DNA of 64,000 nucleotides from Acidobacteriaceae bacterium (GTDB lineage: Bacteria; Acidobacteriota; Terriglobia; Terriglobales; Acidobacteriaceae), in contig JASHNW010000004.1 in assembly GCA_030041435.1 (NCBI GenBank), positions 62,001-126,000 on the forward strand, read 5' to 3'. Under the pieces are notes generated by a model that worked only from the letters and a program-made list of their open reading frames with translations, ran no database searches and was not told where the DNA came from. Below are positions 1 through 9,356 of the stretch, piece after piece. Position 1 is the first letter of the stretch; each line of letters opens with the position of its first letter. The translations under genes were made by a program, and so were the position numbers.

Positions 1-761
1 GCCACGCTCGAAGCGGTGCGAAGCGTCGGTGTGGATCTGGTGGCGTTTGGAGCTGCGGCGGACGGTGGCGGGATCGAACCAGGCGGCTTCGACGAGGATG
101 TTTTTGGTGGCGGCGGAGATGGCGGTGTCGAGACCGCCCATGACGCCAGCGAGGCCGACGGGCTTGCGTTCGTCGGCGACGACGAGGTCGTCGGGGTCGA
201 GGGTGCGCTCGATGCCATCGAGGGTGACGAGCTTTTCGCCTTTGCGGGCGCGGCGGACGACGATGCCGCCTTCCAGCTTGTCGAGATCGAAGGCGTGGGT
301 GGGATGGCCCATGCCGAGGAGGACATAGTTGGTCGCGTCGACGGCGTTGAGGATGGGCTTTTGATCGAGGAGGCGGAAGCGATGGGCCAGGGGCTCTCGA
401 TGCACCAGGTCCTGCGAGCTGCCGATCTGAACGTTGCGCAGGATCCGCGCGGTGAACCTGCCGCATCCGTCTTTCGATTCGATGTGGACGGGGTAGCCGG
501 GGCCATCCGCCGGTTTCGGCAGGCTCGCATCGAGGGGACGAAGCTGCAATCCGTAGATGGTCGCGGCTTCGCGGGCGATGCCGTAGTGGTTCATGGCGTC
601 GACGCGGTTGGTGGTGATGTCGGTTTCGAAGAGGGAGCCGAACTCGCCGCGGTCGAAGACACCTTCGACCGCGATGCCTCGGAGGGTGAGATCGTCGGCG
701 AGCTCGCGTTCGGAGACGGTGATGCCGGGGACGTAGGAGCGGAGCCAGGAGCTGAGAATCT

Positions 762-765
<4 letters not shown>
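1..765 (-). CDS. pheT: Phenylalanine--tRNA ligase beta subunit, N-terminal part (runs off the window)
   Basis: Beta subunit of the cytoplasmic alpha2-beta2 enzyme that charges tRNA-Phe. The 255 codons visible begin MKILSSWLRSYVPG, the typical PheT N-terminus. They then run into the B3/B4-type editing region, with conserved-looking stretches such as ITTNRVDAMNHYGIARE and DATNYVLLGMGHPTHAFD. The start is a GTG at 765-763 that overlaps the pheS stop as GTGA, so the two subunits are probably translationally coupled in the order pheS then pheT. The C-terminal half lies beyond base 1. No frameshift is seen. Confidence 0.95.
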
Positions 766-1865
<1,100 letters not shown>

Positions 1866-1877
1866 GATTTTGATTGT

Positions 1878-1946
1878 AGCGGTTAGCGGATAGCGGTTAG
1901 CGGATAGCAACGGCGGATGCGTTGCGCGCATTTTCCCGCATCTGCC
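1878..1946 (+). repeat. Dispersed intergenic repeat R2, copy 1
   Basis: A short tandem tract (ggttagcggatagc twice) is followed by ggcggatgcgttgcgcgcattttccc. The core forms a small stem (ATGCG/CGCAT) followed by TTTT on the plus strand. Similar cores occur at 11139-11200, 14995-15062 and 16314-16380. It lies between hicB and pheS. Confidence 0.55.
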
Positions 1947-1977
1947 AAAAGCGGGCAGACGCGGGGCACCCGGCGCA

Positions 1978-2190
1978 TCAGGCGAGGACGGCGATTTCTG
2001 TTACGCGCGTGGTGGGTTCGGGGATGGGGTCGGCGTCGACGCGGAGACCTTCGATGTGGAACTCGATGCCCTCGAGCATGAGCTGCTCGGTTTCCTCGAA
2101 AGTGGAACCCGCAACGCCGAGGCCGGGAAGGTCAGGGGCGTAAGCGCTCCAGCTGGTTTCGGTGTGCTCAACAATGACAGCGAATTTCAT
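1978..2190 (-). CDS. HicB-family antitoxin-like protein, no HicA partner seen
   Basis: A 70-residue protein beginning MKFAVIVEHTETSWSAYAPD followed by LPGLGVAGSTFEE, the partial RNase-H-like fold typical of HicB. It continues with a helix (EQLMLEGIEFHIEGLR) and a short tail. In type II HicAB modules HicB neutralises the HicA mRNA interferase. No HicA-like reading frame is present on either side: downstream is pheS and upstream is a divergent carbonic anhydrase. The protein also lacks the C-terminal DNA-binding extension of long HicB proteins. It may be an orphan antitoxin or a stand-alone regulator. The ATG at 2190 sits 51 nt from the divergent gene. Confidence 0.75.
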   Translation of the reverse strand: MKFAVIVEHTETSWSAYAPDLPGLGVAGSTFEETEQLMLEGIEFHIEGLRVDADPIPEPTTRVTEIAVLA

Positions 2191-2229
2191 CGTGTGGGGC
2201 GGGTTTGAAGGGGGCATAATGCGGCAGAC

Positions 2230-2235
2230 TACACT
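2230..2235 (+). promoter_or_regulatory. Putative -10 element (TACACT) for a leaderless transcript
   Basis: TACACT ends 6 nt before the ATG at 2242, so transcription would begin at or next to the start codon. No Shine-Dalgarno sequence lies in that gap. Confidence 0.4.
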
Positions 2236-2241
2236 ATTGCC

Positions 2242-2766
2242 ATGATCCGCTCGTACCAGGGAAAAATGCCGGTCGTTCCGGCCTCGTGCTACGTCGATGT
2301 GTCGGCGCAGGTGATCGGCGATGTGGTGCTGGGGGAGCATGCGAGCGTGTGGATGAATGCGGTGGTGCGCGGGGATGTGCACTCGATCCGGGTGGGGTCG
2401 CACTCGAATGTGCAGGACTGCGCGGTGCTGCATGGGATGCGCTACAAGTATCCCGTGATCGTGGGCGAGTACGTGACCATCGGGCACAACGCCACGGTGC
2501 ACGGATGCGTGGTGGAGGACGCGTGCCTGATCGGGATCGGCGCAACGATATTGAACAATGCGCGAATCGGCGAGGGGTCGATTATCGCCGCAGGGGCGGT
2601 GGTTCCGGAGGGGATGACGGTGCCGCCGCGGTCGCTGGTGGCGGGGGTGCCGGGGCGAGTGCGGCGGGACCTGACGTCGGACGACCGGGAGGAGATCCTG
2701 ATATACGCGCGCAATTATCTGGACTACGTGAAGATGTATCTGGAAGAGCAGCGGAAGAGCGGATAG
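2242..2766 (+). CDS. Gamma-class carbonic anhydrase family protein (YrdA/PaaY-like hexapeptide protein)
   Basis: A 174-residue left-handed beta-helix protein built from hexapeptide repeats across residues ~15-140. The three likely metal-ligand histidines are H64 (AVLHG), H82 and H87 (IGHNATVHG), as in gamma carbonic anhydrases, which hydrate CO2 at a Zn or Fe site between subunits of a trimer. The end, DLTSDDREEILIYARNYLDYV, is the usual C-terminal helix. Many family members have no proven activity, so a ferripyochelin-binding-like role is also possible. It is divergent from hicB and has a probable leaderless promoter. Confidence 0.88.
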   Translation: MIRSYQGKMPVVPASCYVDVSAQVIGDVVLGEHASVWMNAVVRGDVHSIRVGSHSNVQDCAVLHGMRYKYPVIVGEYVTIGHNATVHGCVVEDACLIGIGATILNNARIGEGSIIAAGAVVPEGMTVPPRSLVAGVPGRVRRDLTSDDREEILIYARNYLDYVKMYLEEQRKSG

Positions 2767-2858
2767 CGGGGAGCCAGGAGCTGGGAGCGGCCAGGGGCGG
2801 GCGGCTTTACCGGAATGCTGCGATCACCGAAAATGGCAGCAGAGGTCAATGGAGGTCT

Positions 2859-3047
2859 ATGCCCCTTTCCGGCGAAGCGATCCGCGTGATGAACCTGGTG
2901 GACGATGTGGCGACGACGATGCGGCGCATGCTCGCCCTGATTCCTGCCCTGCCCCCTGAAGAACGGACGCGGGTGAGCGAATACCTGCGGAACTCGCAGC
3001 CGAGCACCGAGGCGGTGCTGGAGGCCCTGGTGACTACGACCAGGTAA
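2859..3047 (+). CDS. Small hypothetical protein
   Basis: A 62-codon frame reading MPLSGEAIRVMNLVDDVATT and then a helical stretch with LALIPALPPEERTRVSEYLR. The ATG follows GGAGG with a spacing of only 3 nt; an internal ATG at 2889 is an alternative start. The composition is helical and acidic, unlike the arginine-rich shadow frames around it. No family is recognised. It could be a small soluble protein following the carbonic anhydrase gene by 92 nt. Confidence 0.35.
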   Translation: MPLSGEAIRVMNLVDDVATTMRRMLALIPALPPEERTRVSEYLRNSQPSTEAVLEALVTTTR

Positions 3048-3237
3048 TTCCTGGCCAGATGGTCGCCCGGCACGCTGCGCGCGGTCGAAGGGCGGGAACC
3101 TGGGCGGGGCCGTCGATCGCCCCCTGCGATGCCGCCTGAGGTCGGACAGCAGCGTGATTGCGGAGCAGGGAGCCCGCCTGCTGAGGCCTGCACCGGCGCA
3201 GGGCGGACGCGGAAGCAGGCGCATTGCGTCAAGCAGG

Positions 3238-3525
3238 TTAGGAGAGACCGTGTTGCGCCCGGACAAAGGTACAGCTGCCCAGATTTTGGGGGGTGGACCC
3301 GGTTTCAGTGGTGACGAGCGCGGTAAAGGTCTGGGAGGAAGTTGACCCAGTGATGTCTCCCAGTGCGGCTACCCCGAAGACCCCTCCCTCGCCTCCGAAC
3401 CCCGGGCCCACGGTCACGCTGTTGGAATTGGGAACCGCGGTCCAGGTTTCGCTGCCGGAGGTGGTGGTGCCGGCCTTGTCGGTGACCAACGACCAAAATC
3501 CGAAATCGCTGGTGAGTTCAACCTG
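3238..3525 (-). pseudogene. Coding-like relic, C-terminal fragment of an unknown secreted-type protein
   Basis: From about 3525 down to a stop at 3238 the minus strand reads VELTSDFGFWSLVTDKAG, followed by a glycine/threonine/serine-rich stretch that includes SETWTAVPNSNSVTVGPG and ALGDITGSTSSQTFTAL. Third codon positions are GC-rich, as in real genes here, and there are few of the Arg/Pro runs typical of shadow frames. No credible start lies upstream; the 5' extension becomes low-complexity and basic. I take it as the tail of a lost gene. A very small intact gene is possible. Confidence 0.3.
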
Positions 3526-3688
3526 AACTCTGCATTGCGTTGAAACCCAACGGCTGGAGCCGAGGCGGCGGGAAGGTCGGCTGGGGGAAAGTTCCGGGGG
3601 TCCGACCAACCACCCAGGAGACGATGGGAGGATTGTGTCAGTTTTGGAAGTGTCGCAAAGCGAGTATCTGCCAAAAGGCCGCGCGCCC

Positions 3689-3694
3689 TACAAT
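3689..3694 (+). promoter_or_regulatory. Putative -10 element (TACAAT) for a leaderless transcript
   Basis: TACAAT ends 7 nt before the ATG at 3702. The gap contains no ribosome-binding site. No good -35 hexamer is seen. Confidence 0.4.
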
Positions 3695-3701
3695 CGCACG
3701 C

Positions 3702-5564
3702 ATGAAAGTCACGCAACCGATCGAGGATGCCGGTGGGCGCAAGAAGCGGAGGCCCACGCCGCTGCTGGCGCGATGTGCGCTGGCCGGCATGCTTGTGGCC
3801 GTGGCGGGATGCGGCGGTGGAGGGATCGGCGGCGGCGGCGGGGGCACTCCTCCACCGGCCATCACGCTCACCATGGCAGGGCCGTTTAACGCGGCCTATG
3901 AGGGGAACAATTGGGTGGTTGCCGGAATACCCGGGTTCACGCTGCTGGCAACCGGCACCGGATTTACGTCAACTTGTGTCATCGAATGGAACGGAACAGC
4001 GCTGCCGACGCAGTACGGGTCGGGAACGGATCTGGCAGCGACCGTATCGAGCGCGCTGATTGCCGCCTCGGGCACGGCCACCATCACCGTCTACGATCAG
4101 GCGTCGGGCGCCACGTCTAACTCCATCCCATTCGGCATCGCTTCTCCCGCCGCGGCGACGGCCGGTGTGGTGCAGCTGATTAGCATCGCTCCGGATGGGA
4201 CGCCGGGGAACGATGACAGCCTGGTGGCACCATCGATCAGCACGACAGGGCGGTTTATAGCCTTCCAGTCGGCGGCCACCAACCTGGCGCCGGGACCGGC
4301 GAGCGGCTACCAGGAGATTTATGAGCGGGACACCTGTATCGGAGCGCCGGATGGCTGTACGCCGAGCACGACGCGCATCACGGTCACGGCCGACGGGTCG
4401 GCGGTGAACGGCAACAGCAAAGACTCGGCGATCAGCGCCGATGGCCGGTACGTTGCATTCGATTCCGGCGCCAGCAACATCCTTCCCAATACTGCATCGT
4501 GCGCTACACCGTCAGGGTGCGTTTATCTTCGCGACACATGCACCGGGGTCGCGGCTAGGTGTTCGCCCGGCACAACTCTGATTCCGGTGGGCGGCCTTGC
4601 CCAGATCACGCCCGACAGCAGGTACCTGCTGATCGAAGGAGGCACGTCGAACCTCAACCTCGTTCTCTCAGGGGGTCCGTACCCGGCTGCCGAATATGTG
4701 CTGGAGGACACCTGCAACGAGGTTCCATCCGGTTGTACGCCGGGCGCTCTTCTGATCTCGCAGTCGACGGACGGCGATGCGGCCAACGAGGACCCCACGG
4801 GCGCGACCGTGAGCGCGAACGGTCGCTACGTGGCTTTCGGAGACTGGGCCAGCAATTTGGGCGAGCAGAATGAAAACGGATGGCCGGGCGTCTTCCTGCG
4901 CGATGACTGCGTGGGGGCGCCTGCCGGCTGCGTCCCGAGCACAACCAAGATCGACGACGCCCCGGACGGGAGTGTCGCCAACGGCCCTGGGGGTGAGTCC
5001 GGCAATCCCGCCGTGAGCGACGACGGCCGTTTTGTGGCCTTCGACTCGGCAGCGATGAACCTGGTGGTGCCAAACCTGAGCCCCTGCCCGACGGGCGGCA
5101 CGCCGCCGCTCTCCTGCGGTTACACGTTTCTGCGCGACACCTGCAACGGAGCTGCGGCAGGCTGCACGCCCACTACATCGATCGCGTCGCTGGGAAACGA
5201 CGGCTCCCTGCCGAACGCCTCGGCTGCCGATCAGGAGTCGATCAGTGGGGATGGGCGCTTTGTGGCTTTTGCCTCGCTCGCGAATAACCTTGTTCCGGGC
5301 GACACCTTTCCCGTGAACGGGTGGAAGGATGTCTTTGTGCGCGACACCTGTTTTGGAGCGCCTGCAGGATGCGCGCCGGGCACGGTGCGTGTCTCGGTGG
5401 CCAACTACGCCGGCAATTTCGCAACGCAGTCCAACGCTGTGAACGACTACCCGCGCATGAGCGGCGACGGCCACTATATTGTCTTTCTTTCCGCCGCAAC
5501 AAACTTCCTTCCTTCCGGAGGGAACGGCCACGTGATGGTCTACCTGGCTTTGACGGGGTTCTAA
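3702..5564 (+). CDS. Secreted lipoprotein with seven PD40-type beta-propeller repeats
   Basis: A 620-residue protein. A basic N-region (GGRKKRR) precedes a hydrophobic segment ending VAVAGC, so it is a predicted lipoprotein with acylation at C37. Residues ~50-145 look like an IPT/TIG-type Ig fold. The rest contains seven repeats of the pattern S-x-DGRYVAF-x-SxASNL (TolB/WD40-like PD40). Most repeats are followed by a loop RDTCxGAPxGCxPxTTxI with two cysteines six residues apart, probably disulphide-bonded outside the cell. The start at 3702 is chosen because the lipoprotein signal follows at once and a -10 sits just upstream. The ligand is unknown. Propeller proteins of this kind are numerous in acidobacteria. 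Confidence 0.82.
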   Translation: MKVTQPIEDAGGRKKRRPTPLLARCALAGMLVAVAGCGGGGIGGGGGGTPPPAITLTMAGPFNAAYEGNNWVVAGIPGFTLLATGTGFTSTCVIEWNGTALPTQYGSGTDLAATVSSALIAASGTATITVYDQASGATSNSIPFGIASPAAATAGVVQLISIAPDGTPGNDDSLVAPSISTTGRFIAFQSAATNLAPGPASGYQEIYERDTCIGAPDGCTPSTTRITVTADGSAVNGNSKDSAISADGRYVAFDSGASNILPNTASCATPSGCVYLRDTCTGVAARCSPGTTLIPVGGLAQITPDSRYLLIEGGTSNLNLVLSGGPYPAAEYVLEDTCNEVPSGCTPGALLISQSTDGDAANEDPTGATVSANGRYVAFGDWASNLGEQNENGWPGVFLRDDCVGAPAGCVPSTTKIDDAPDGSVANGPGGESGNPAVSDDGRFVAFDSAAMNLVVPNLSPCPTGGTPPLSCGYTFLRDTCNGAAAGCTPTTSIASLGNDGSLPNASAADQESISGDGRFVAFASLANNLVPGDTFPVNGWKDVFVRDTCFGAPAGCAPGTVRVSVANYAGNFATQSNAVNDYPRMSGDGHYIVFLSAATNFLPSGGNGHVMVYLALTGF

Positions 5565-5569
5565 TACCT

Positions 5570-5595
5570 GTCCGATAAATACCTATTGATCGGAC
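5570..5595 (+). other. Inverted repeat between the lipoprotein and the epoxide-hydrolase-like gene
   Basis: GTCCGAT (5570-5576) and ATCGGAC (5589-5595) are perfect 7-base arms separated by 12 nt. It begins 5 nt after a stop codon and lies 31 nt before the next start, so it could be a weak terminator or an operator. No T run follows. Confidence 0.35.
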
Positions 5596-5626
5596 CAGTT
5601 CCAGAACGCCACAGGAGTCCATTTGG

Positions 5627-6022
5627 ATGAATAACGCAGAGAGCATAGTACTCATCCGTAACTTCATCGACGCCTGCGTCCGCGCCGATCCAGATGAGTT
5701 CGCGAGCTATTTTGCCGAAGATGCGACGTGGTGGAACTCGCCATGGCGGTCCATTCAAGGACGGGAGGCCATTCGCGAAACTTTGCGGCGCGGCGCCGCG
5801 CGTATGAAGGCTTTGCCGTGGGAGATTCGTTACATCGTTGCAGACGGCGACGTGGTTATGACCGAACGTGTGGATCATTTTCTGGTGGGAAGTGACCCCG
5901 TGAGCGTTCCTTGTATGGGAATATTCGAGTTGCGCAATGGAAAAATCGCCGCGTGGCGGGACTATTGGGATCTGAGGCAGTTCGAAGCTCAACTTCCGCA
6001 CTCTGCGCCTGGGGAAGAATAA
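5627..6022 (+). CDS. SnoaL/NTF2-fold protein of the limonene-1,2-epoxide hydrolase type
   Basis: A 131-residue cone-shaped alpha+beta barrel protein. In limonene epoxide hydrolase, Asp-Arg-Asp plus Tyr and Asn activate the water that opens the epoxide. Here R81-x-D83 in TERVDHF, D112 in AAWRDYWD, and N37 in TWWNSPW match those positions. The tyrosine two residues before the Asn is replaced by W35. That pattern favours a hydrolase-like active site over a plain ketosteroid-isomerase fold, but the substrate is unknown. It is preceded by a small hairpin and stands alone. Confidence 0.7.
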   Translation: MNNAESIVLIRNFIDACVRADPDEFASYFAEDATWWNSPWRSIQGREAIRETLRRGAARMKALPWEIRYIVADGDVVMTERVDHFLVGSDPVSVPCMGIFELRNGKIAAWRDYWDLRQFEAQLPHSAPGEE

Positions 6023-6545
6023 GTCCCTCGATCCGCCTCGTAAAGGCTCTACGGGCGGTCCGATAGACCTAACCTGAGGGCTTGCCCGCTACTTGTTGAC
6101 GGGCCGCATCGCTGGTCCGCCACGCCCATGGGGAGCGGCCCCGTGTGGCGGAATGCTGACCACACGTTCGGAATCGCTTGATGTGTGCAGAGCGAAGCCG
6201 CGACCTGAGGCGGGCGCAGCCGGTGGGGACGGACAACGTCCGATTCTTTTCCGCTCCGGTTCTTTTCGCTCCCGCAATGCTCGTGTTTGCAGACGCTTGC
6301 ACCGACAGAAAAATTAAGTCATTCGACAGGCGACCGCTATTGAGCCTGGGCGGCCGTTCTCCTTACTCTGGGCGGCGCGCAATGAGGAGCTGCCGGAGCC
6401 GCTCAAGGCCAGCCGGCGGCTCGCTCCATCCTGTACCCCAGCGCTCCCGGCGAGTCTCCGCACGGGAGCATCGGCGCGGCAGCAGGCCACGGTCATCCCC
6501 CGGGCGTGGTTCGATCAACGCAATTCAACCCTCTCGGAGGTGTCT
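6023..6545. other. Gene-poor stretch with one hairpin
   Basis: I see no convincing gene in these 523 bases. The arms TCCGCCAC (6116-6123) and GTGGCGGA (6145-6152), with an inner GGGG/CCCC pair, form a strong stem-loop about 95 nt after the preceding stop. No T run follows. The remaining frames are arginine-rich shadows. Confidence 0.4.
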
Positions 6546-6920
6546 ATGGCAGAGGCCAAAAATCAACTGGACCAATCCCTTGAACAGACCTTCGCACTGC
6601 AGAATTTCCTCTATGCCCTGGGGGGCCGGCTGGAGGCGGACAAGCTGAAGCCGGGCCAGGACCTGACTCCGATGGTGAAGGAGTTCGGTTTCGAAGTGCC
6701 TGCGCTGCTGCGCGGGGAGGCCATCATCTGGGAAGGCCACACCACCCCGCACCATGCCGCGCAGGGCCCCAATGCTGCGGTGTTCTCCTTCGTGCGTCCC
6801 GGCCATGCCGACATCGTCGGCATCGTTCTGGGGTGCATCACCATTCGCAACTGGCACATTTGCCTGGAGTGTGGATGGTTTTGGTGCCGGATTGTAATCA
6901 GCACGACGTTTTTGCTTTGA
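6546..6920 (+). CDS. Hypothetical protein with Cys/Trp-rich C-terminus
   Basis: A 124-residue protein, not recognised. The ATG at 6546 has a good ribosome-binding site, GGAGGT at 6536-6541. Residues 1-55 look helical and charged (AEAKNQLDQSLEQTFALQNF, then LEADKLKPGQDLTPMVKEFG). The middle has a His-rich HTTPHHAAQGP. The end is hydrophobic and aromatic with three cysteines (CITIRNWHICLECGWFWC). The change of character near residue 95 could reflect a frameshift or a real membrane-touching or metal-binding tail. A stem-loop (agcggccc/ggaccgct) starts at the stop codon and may end transcription. Confidence 0.5.
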   Translation: MAEAKNQLDQSLEQTFALQNFLYALGGRLEADKLKPGQDLTPMVKEFGFEVPALLRGEAIIWEGHTTPHHAAQGPNAAVFSFVRPGHADIVGIVLGCITIRNWHICLECGWFWCRIVISTTFLL

Positions 6921-7145
6921 GCGGCCCCGGGGGACCGCTGAGACGAACGCGGGGTGGCAACCGATGGCGAAGTTGCGGGGGATTCGGCTGGCGGCTGACG
7001 ATCTTCAGCCGGCAAGAATCCCCACCGCACCTGGCAGCAGGGTAGCTGTCGATGTTGCACGTGCCGACGGGCAGCGGGGTCTGGGGTGTGGTCGCATCAC
7101 GGGCAATCACGCGCCAGGCGCCATCACCGGCAACGCAGAAATAAC
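6898..7145 (-). pseudogene. Coding-like relic downstream of the GH18 gene
   Basis: The minus strand reads RYFCVAGDGAWRVIARDA, then TPLPVGTCNIDSYPAARCGG and DSCRLKIVSRQP, with GC-rich third positions and four regularly placed cysteines. This looks like a small secreted disulphide domain. It is not in frame with the GH18 gene that ends at 7218, no start codon fits, and it overlaps the 3' end of the plus-strand gene at 6546-6920. I treat it as a possible domain remnant. Confidence 0.2.
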
Positions 7146-7217
7146 GGGCTGGCGAGCGTGAAACAACGCGGTGAACCTGGCGGGGTTTTCGTCTCCCCGG
7201 TTGGGTGGGTTCGCCAG

Positions 7218-9356
7218 CTATGGAATCCCGTGCAGTTGCGGACCAACCAAATTGGAAAAGGCGTAGTTCTCATCGCGATCGCCGTCGACCGTCCAGAACA
7301 TGGCGCCGATCATTCCCCGATATCCGCCCGGCCGCCGCAGTGGATAGGTCACACCCGCAGGAGCCTTCCCGGTGATGAGATACTGCATCGCCCCGCTCAC
7401 GCGCTGCGGCGTCGCCTCTCCCGTCAGAAATCCCACCGCGACCTTGTCCGCCGGTATGGCCGGGAAGAACTCGCCCGCACGCCCATCCACGGGAAACCCA
7501 TGCAGCAGCAGCTCGGTCATCGCCGCGTCGTAGTCCACCGATCCCACCTGGTACACCTCGCCATCCAGGCCTTCGAATGGCGGCGTGTTGTAATCCTGCA
7601 CGTCGACAAAGGTCAGGATGTCGCGCACGCCCCACAAGAGCGGCAGATACGATCCAAACTGGCCGCCGTAGCCCACATACCCGCCAGGGATCTGGGTGCC
7701 TTCCGGCACCAGAGTCAGCATGAACTTCGGCCCGAAGTGCGCCCGCAGCTCATGCAGTGACGTAATCAGATTCACGACCGATGCGGTCTTCGGATGCCGA
7801 AAGTCCGTATCTCCAGGATCCAGGGCAAGCGAGGGCGACTCGAAATCCAGATCGATACCGTCAAAGCCATACTCCTCGACAATCTGCGTCACCGAATCCA
7901 CGAAGTTGGGAATGCTGTCCTGATTCGCCAGCGTGAAATACTCTCCGCCTCCGCCCAGCGAGATCAGCACCTTCCTGCCGTGGCTGTGCAGCCACGCAAT
8001 GTCTTCCTTCGTCTGCGCCAGGTCCAGCGGGGGCCAGCCCGGGCGCACCCGCACATGCATCTGCATGGTGCCTTCCGGCGCCAAATGATTCACGTTCGCA
8101 AACGCCACCAGGATCACGTCCCATTGCGGTGAAACGTCGCGCAGCCGCAGCAGCGTTCCTCCTGGCCCATCCCCGGTCCAGTACCCAATCAGCTCATGGC
8201 GGTTCTCCGTTCCCTGCCAGGGCACGGGCGCCACGGCAGGTGGAGGCGCCGGCTCATCGGCGGTTGCCGGATTCGGAACGGGCCGCGCAGGGCAGCGATC
8301 CGCCGCAACCTGCAGCCTGTGCGCGTCAGGAAAACTGTAGGGTCCCGCTCCGCCGGTATACCAGCCCATCAGAGCAACATCCGCCACATGCCAGGTCCGG
8401 CCGCCTGTGCGGGCCACCCACGCCGGCCCCGCCGGCAGATCGCTGCGATCGTTCGTGTCCACCGGCTCCTGTAAGACGTAGCGCGTCGCCGGACTCTCTC
8501 CTCCGCAGCCACGATGCTCAACGCCTTCTTCCGCCGGCCACATCCACGCCGGAACCAGATTCTCTCCGGATGGCAGAGGCTTACGGAACGCCACATGAAA
8601 GAGCGGATCGTGCAGCGGGTCGTTCACCCACTCCGCCAGCTGCTGGGTGAGCGGCTGCACATCGTGCTCCGTCACCAGCGACGGCACGGTCCCCAGATAC
8701 GACGCCAGCACAAACGAATTCTCCGTCGCCGGATCGACCCCGTGGGTTCCGAAGGTACAGCACACCGTCGCGTCTCCATAGGTGTAGAAGGCCGTATCCC
8801 GCGTCAGCGCGATCACCAGCTTGCCGTCCTCGTGGGCAATCGACTGGAAGATCGCCCGCTCGACGTACTCCGCATCCGCCATCCCCAGTGCCGTCCCTGT
8901 CCGCTTCGAGGTGAGGACGTACCCGAATCCCGCGGGAATCTCCACCGTCAGGGGCCGCACTTCCGGCTGCGCGAGCAGCGTATGCCATCCGGTACCTGCA
9001 TTGGCTCCGAGGGTCGCGTGCAGCATCGCTTCCACGTACTGCGTTGTCCCGTAGTCTCCGAACGGCGCTTTTGCGAACACCGGCGACTGCAGAACCGATC
9101 GCACATCGGCCGCGGCATCCAGCGTGAATGGCTTCCCGGCTACGCGGCGCGCATCAAACTCAAGCCGCACGGGCACCAGAACCGCCGGAATCACAATGGT
9201 CCCGGCTTGTGTCCCGGCCTGCGCAGGATTCCGGCCCGGCAGTGTCACCCAGCTCTGGCCCATCCTGTAGCGGAACGTCGGCACCGTCCCCTGTCCGTAT
9301 GCCGCTCCGACCGCGAGCACGAAGAAGACCATCAACAGGAAACGCGGCGTCGTCAT
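7218..9356 (-). CDS. Secreted protein with C-terminal GH18 (chitinase-like) domain
   Basis: A 712-residue protein with an N-terminal signal peptide (MTTPRFLLMVFFVLAVGAAYG). Residues ~25-370 form an unrecognised extracellular region. A Pro/Ala linker near 390 (PATADEPAPPPAVAPVP) leads to a GH18 TIM barrel to the end. The catalytic DxxDxDxE motif is present as D499, D502, D504, E506 in GFDGIDLDFE; E506 would be the general acid. Later barrel motifs VDVQDYN and MFWTVDGD also fit GH18. The likely substrate is chitin or another GlcNAc polymer; endo-N-acetylglucosaminidase activity is an alternative. The start at 9356 is the only one that places the signal peptide at the N-terminus. Confidence 0.87.
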   Translation of the reverse strand: MTTPRFLLMVFFVLAVGAAYGQGTVPTFRYRMGQSWVTLPGRNPAQAGTQAGTIVIPAVLVPVRLEFDARRVAGKPFTLDAAADVRSVLQSPVFAKAPFGDYGTTQYVEAMLHATLGANAGTGWHTLLAQPEVRPLTVEIPAGFGYVLTSKRTGTALGMADAEYVERAIFQSIAHEDGKLVIALTRDTAFYTYGDATVCCTFGTHGVDPATENSFVLASYLGTVPSLVTEHDVQPLTQQLAEWVNDPLHDPLFHVAFRKPLPSGENLVPAWMWPAEEGVEHRGCGGESPATRYVLQEPVDTNDRSDLPAGPAWVARTGGRTWHVADVALMGWYTGGAGPYSFPDAHRLQVAADRCPARPVPNPATADEPAPPPAVAPVPWQGTENRHELIGYWTGDGPGGTLLRLRDVSPQWDVILVAFANVNHLAPEGTMQMHVRVRPGWPPLDLAQTKEDIAWLHSHGRKVLISLGGGGEYFTLANQDSIPNFVDSVTQIVEEYGFDGIDLDFESPSLALDPGDTDFRHPKTASVVNLITSLHELRAHFGPKFMLTLVPEGTQIPGGYVGYGGQFGSYLPLLWGVRDILTFVDVQDYNTPPFEGLDGEVYQVGSVDYDAAMTELLLHGFPVDGRAGEFFPAIPADKVAVGFLTGEATPQRVSGAMQYLITGKAPAGVTYPLRRPGGYRGMIGAMFWTVDGDRDENYAFSNLVGPQLHGIP

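Noticed and set aside
6807-6822. Extra copy of the CCGAC...GTCGG motif (gccgacatcgtcggc)
   Set aside because: The spacer is 3 rather than 4 nt, the flanking bases differ, and it lies inside a coding frame; not counted with the three operator sites.
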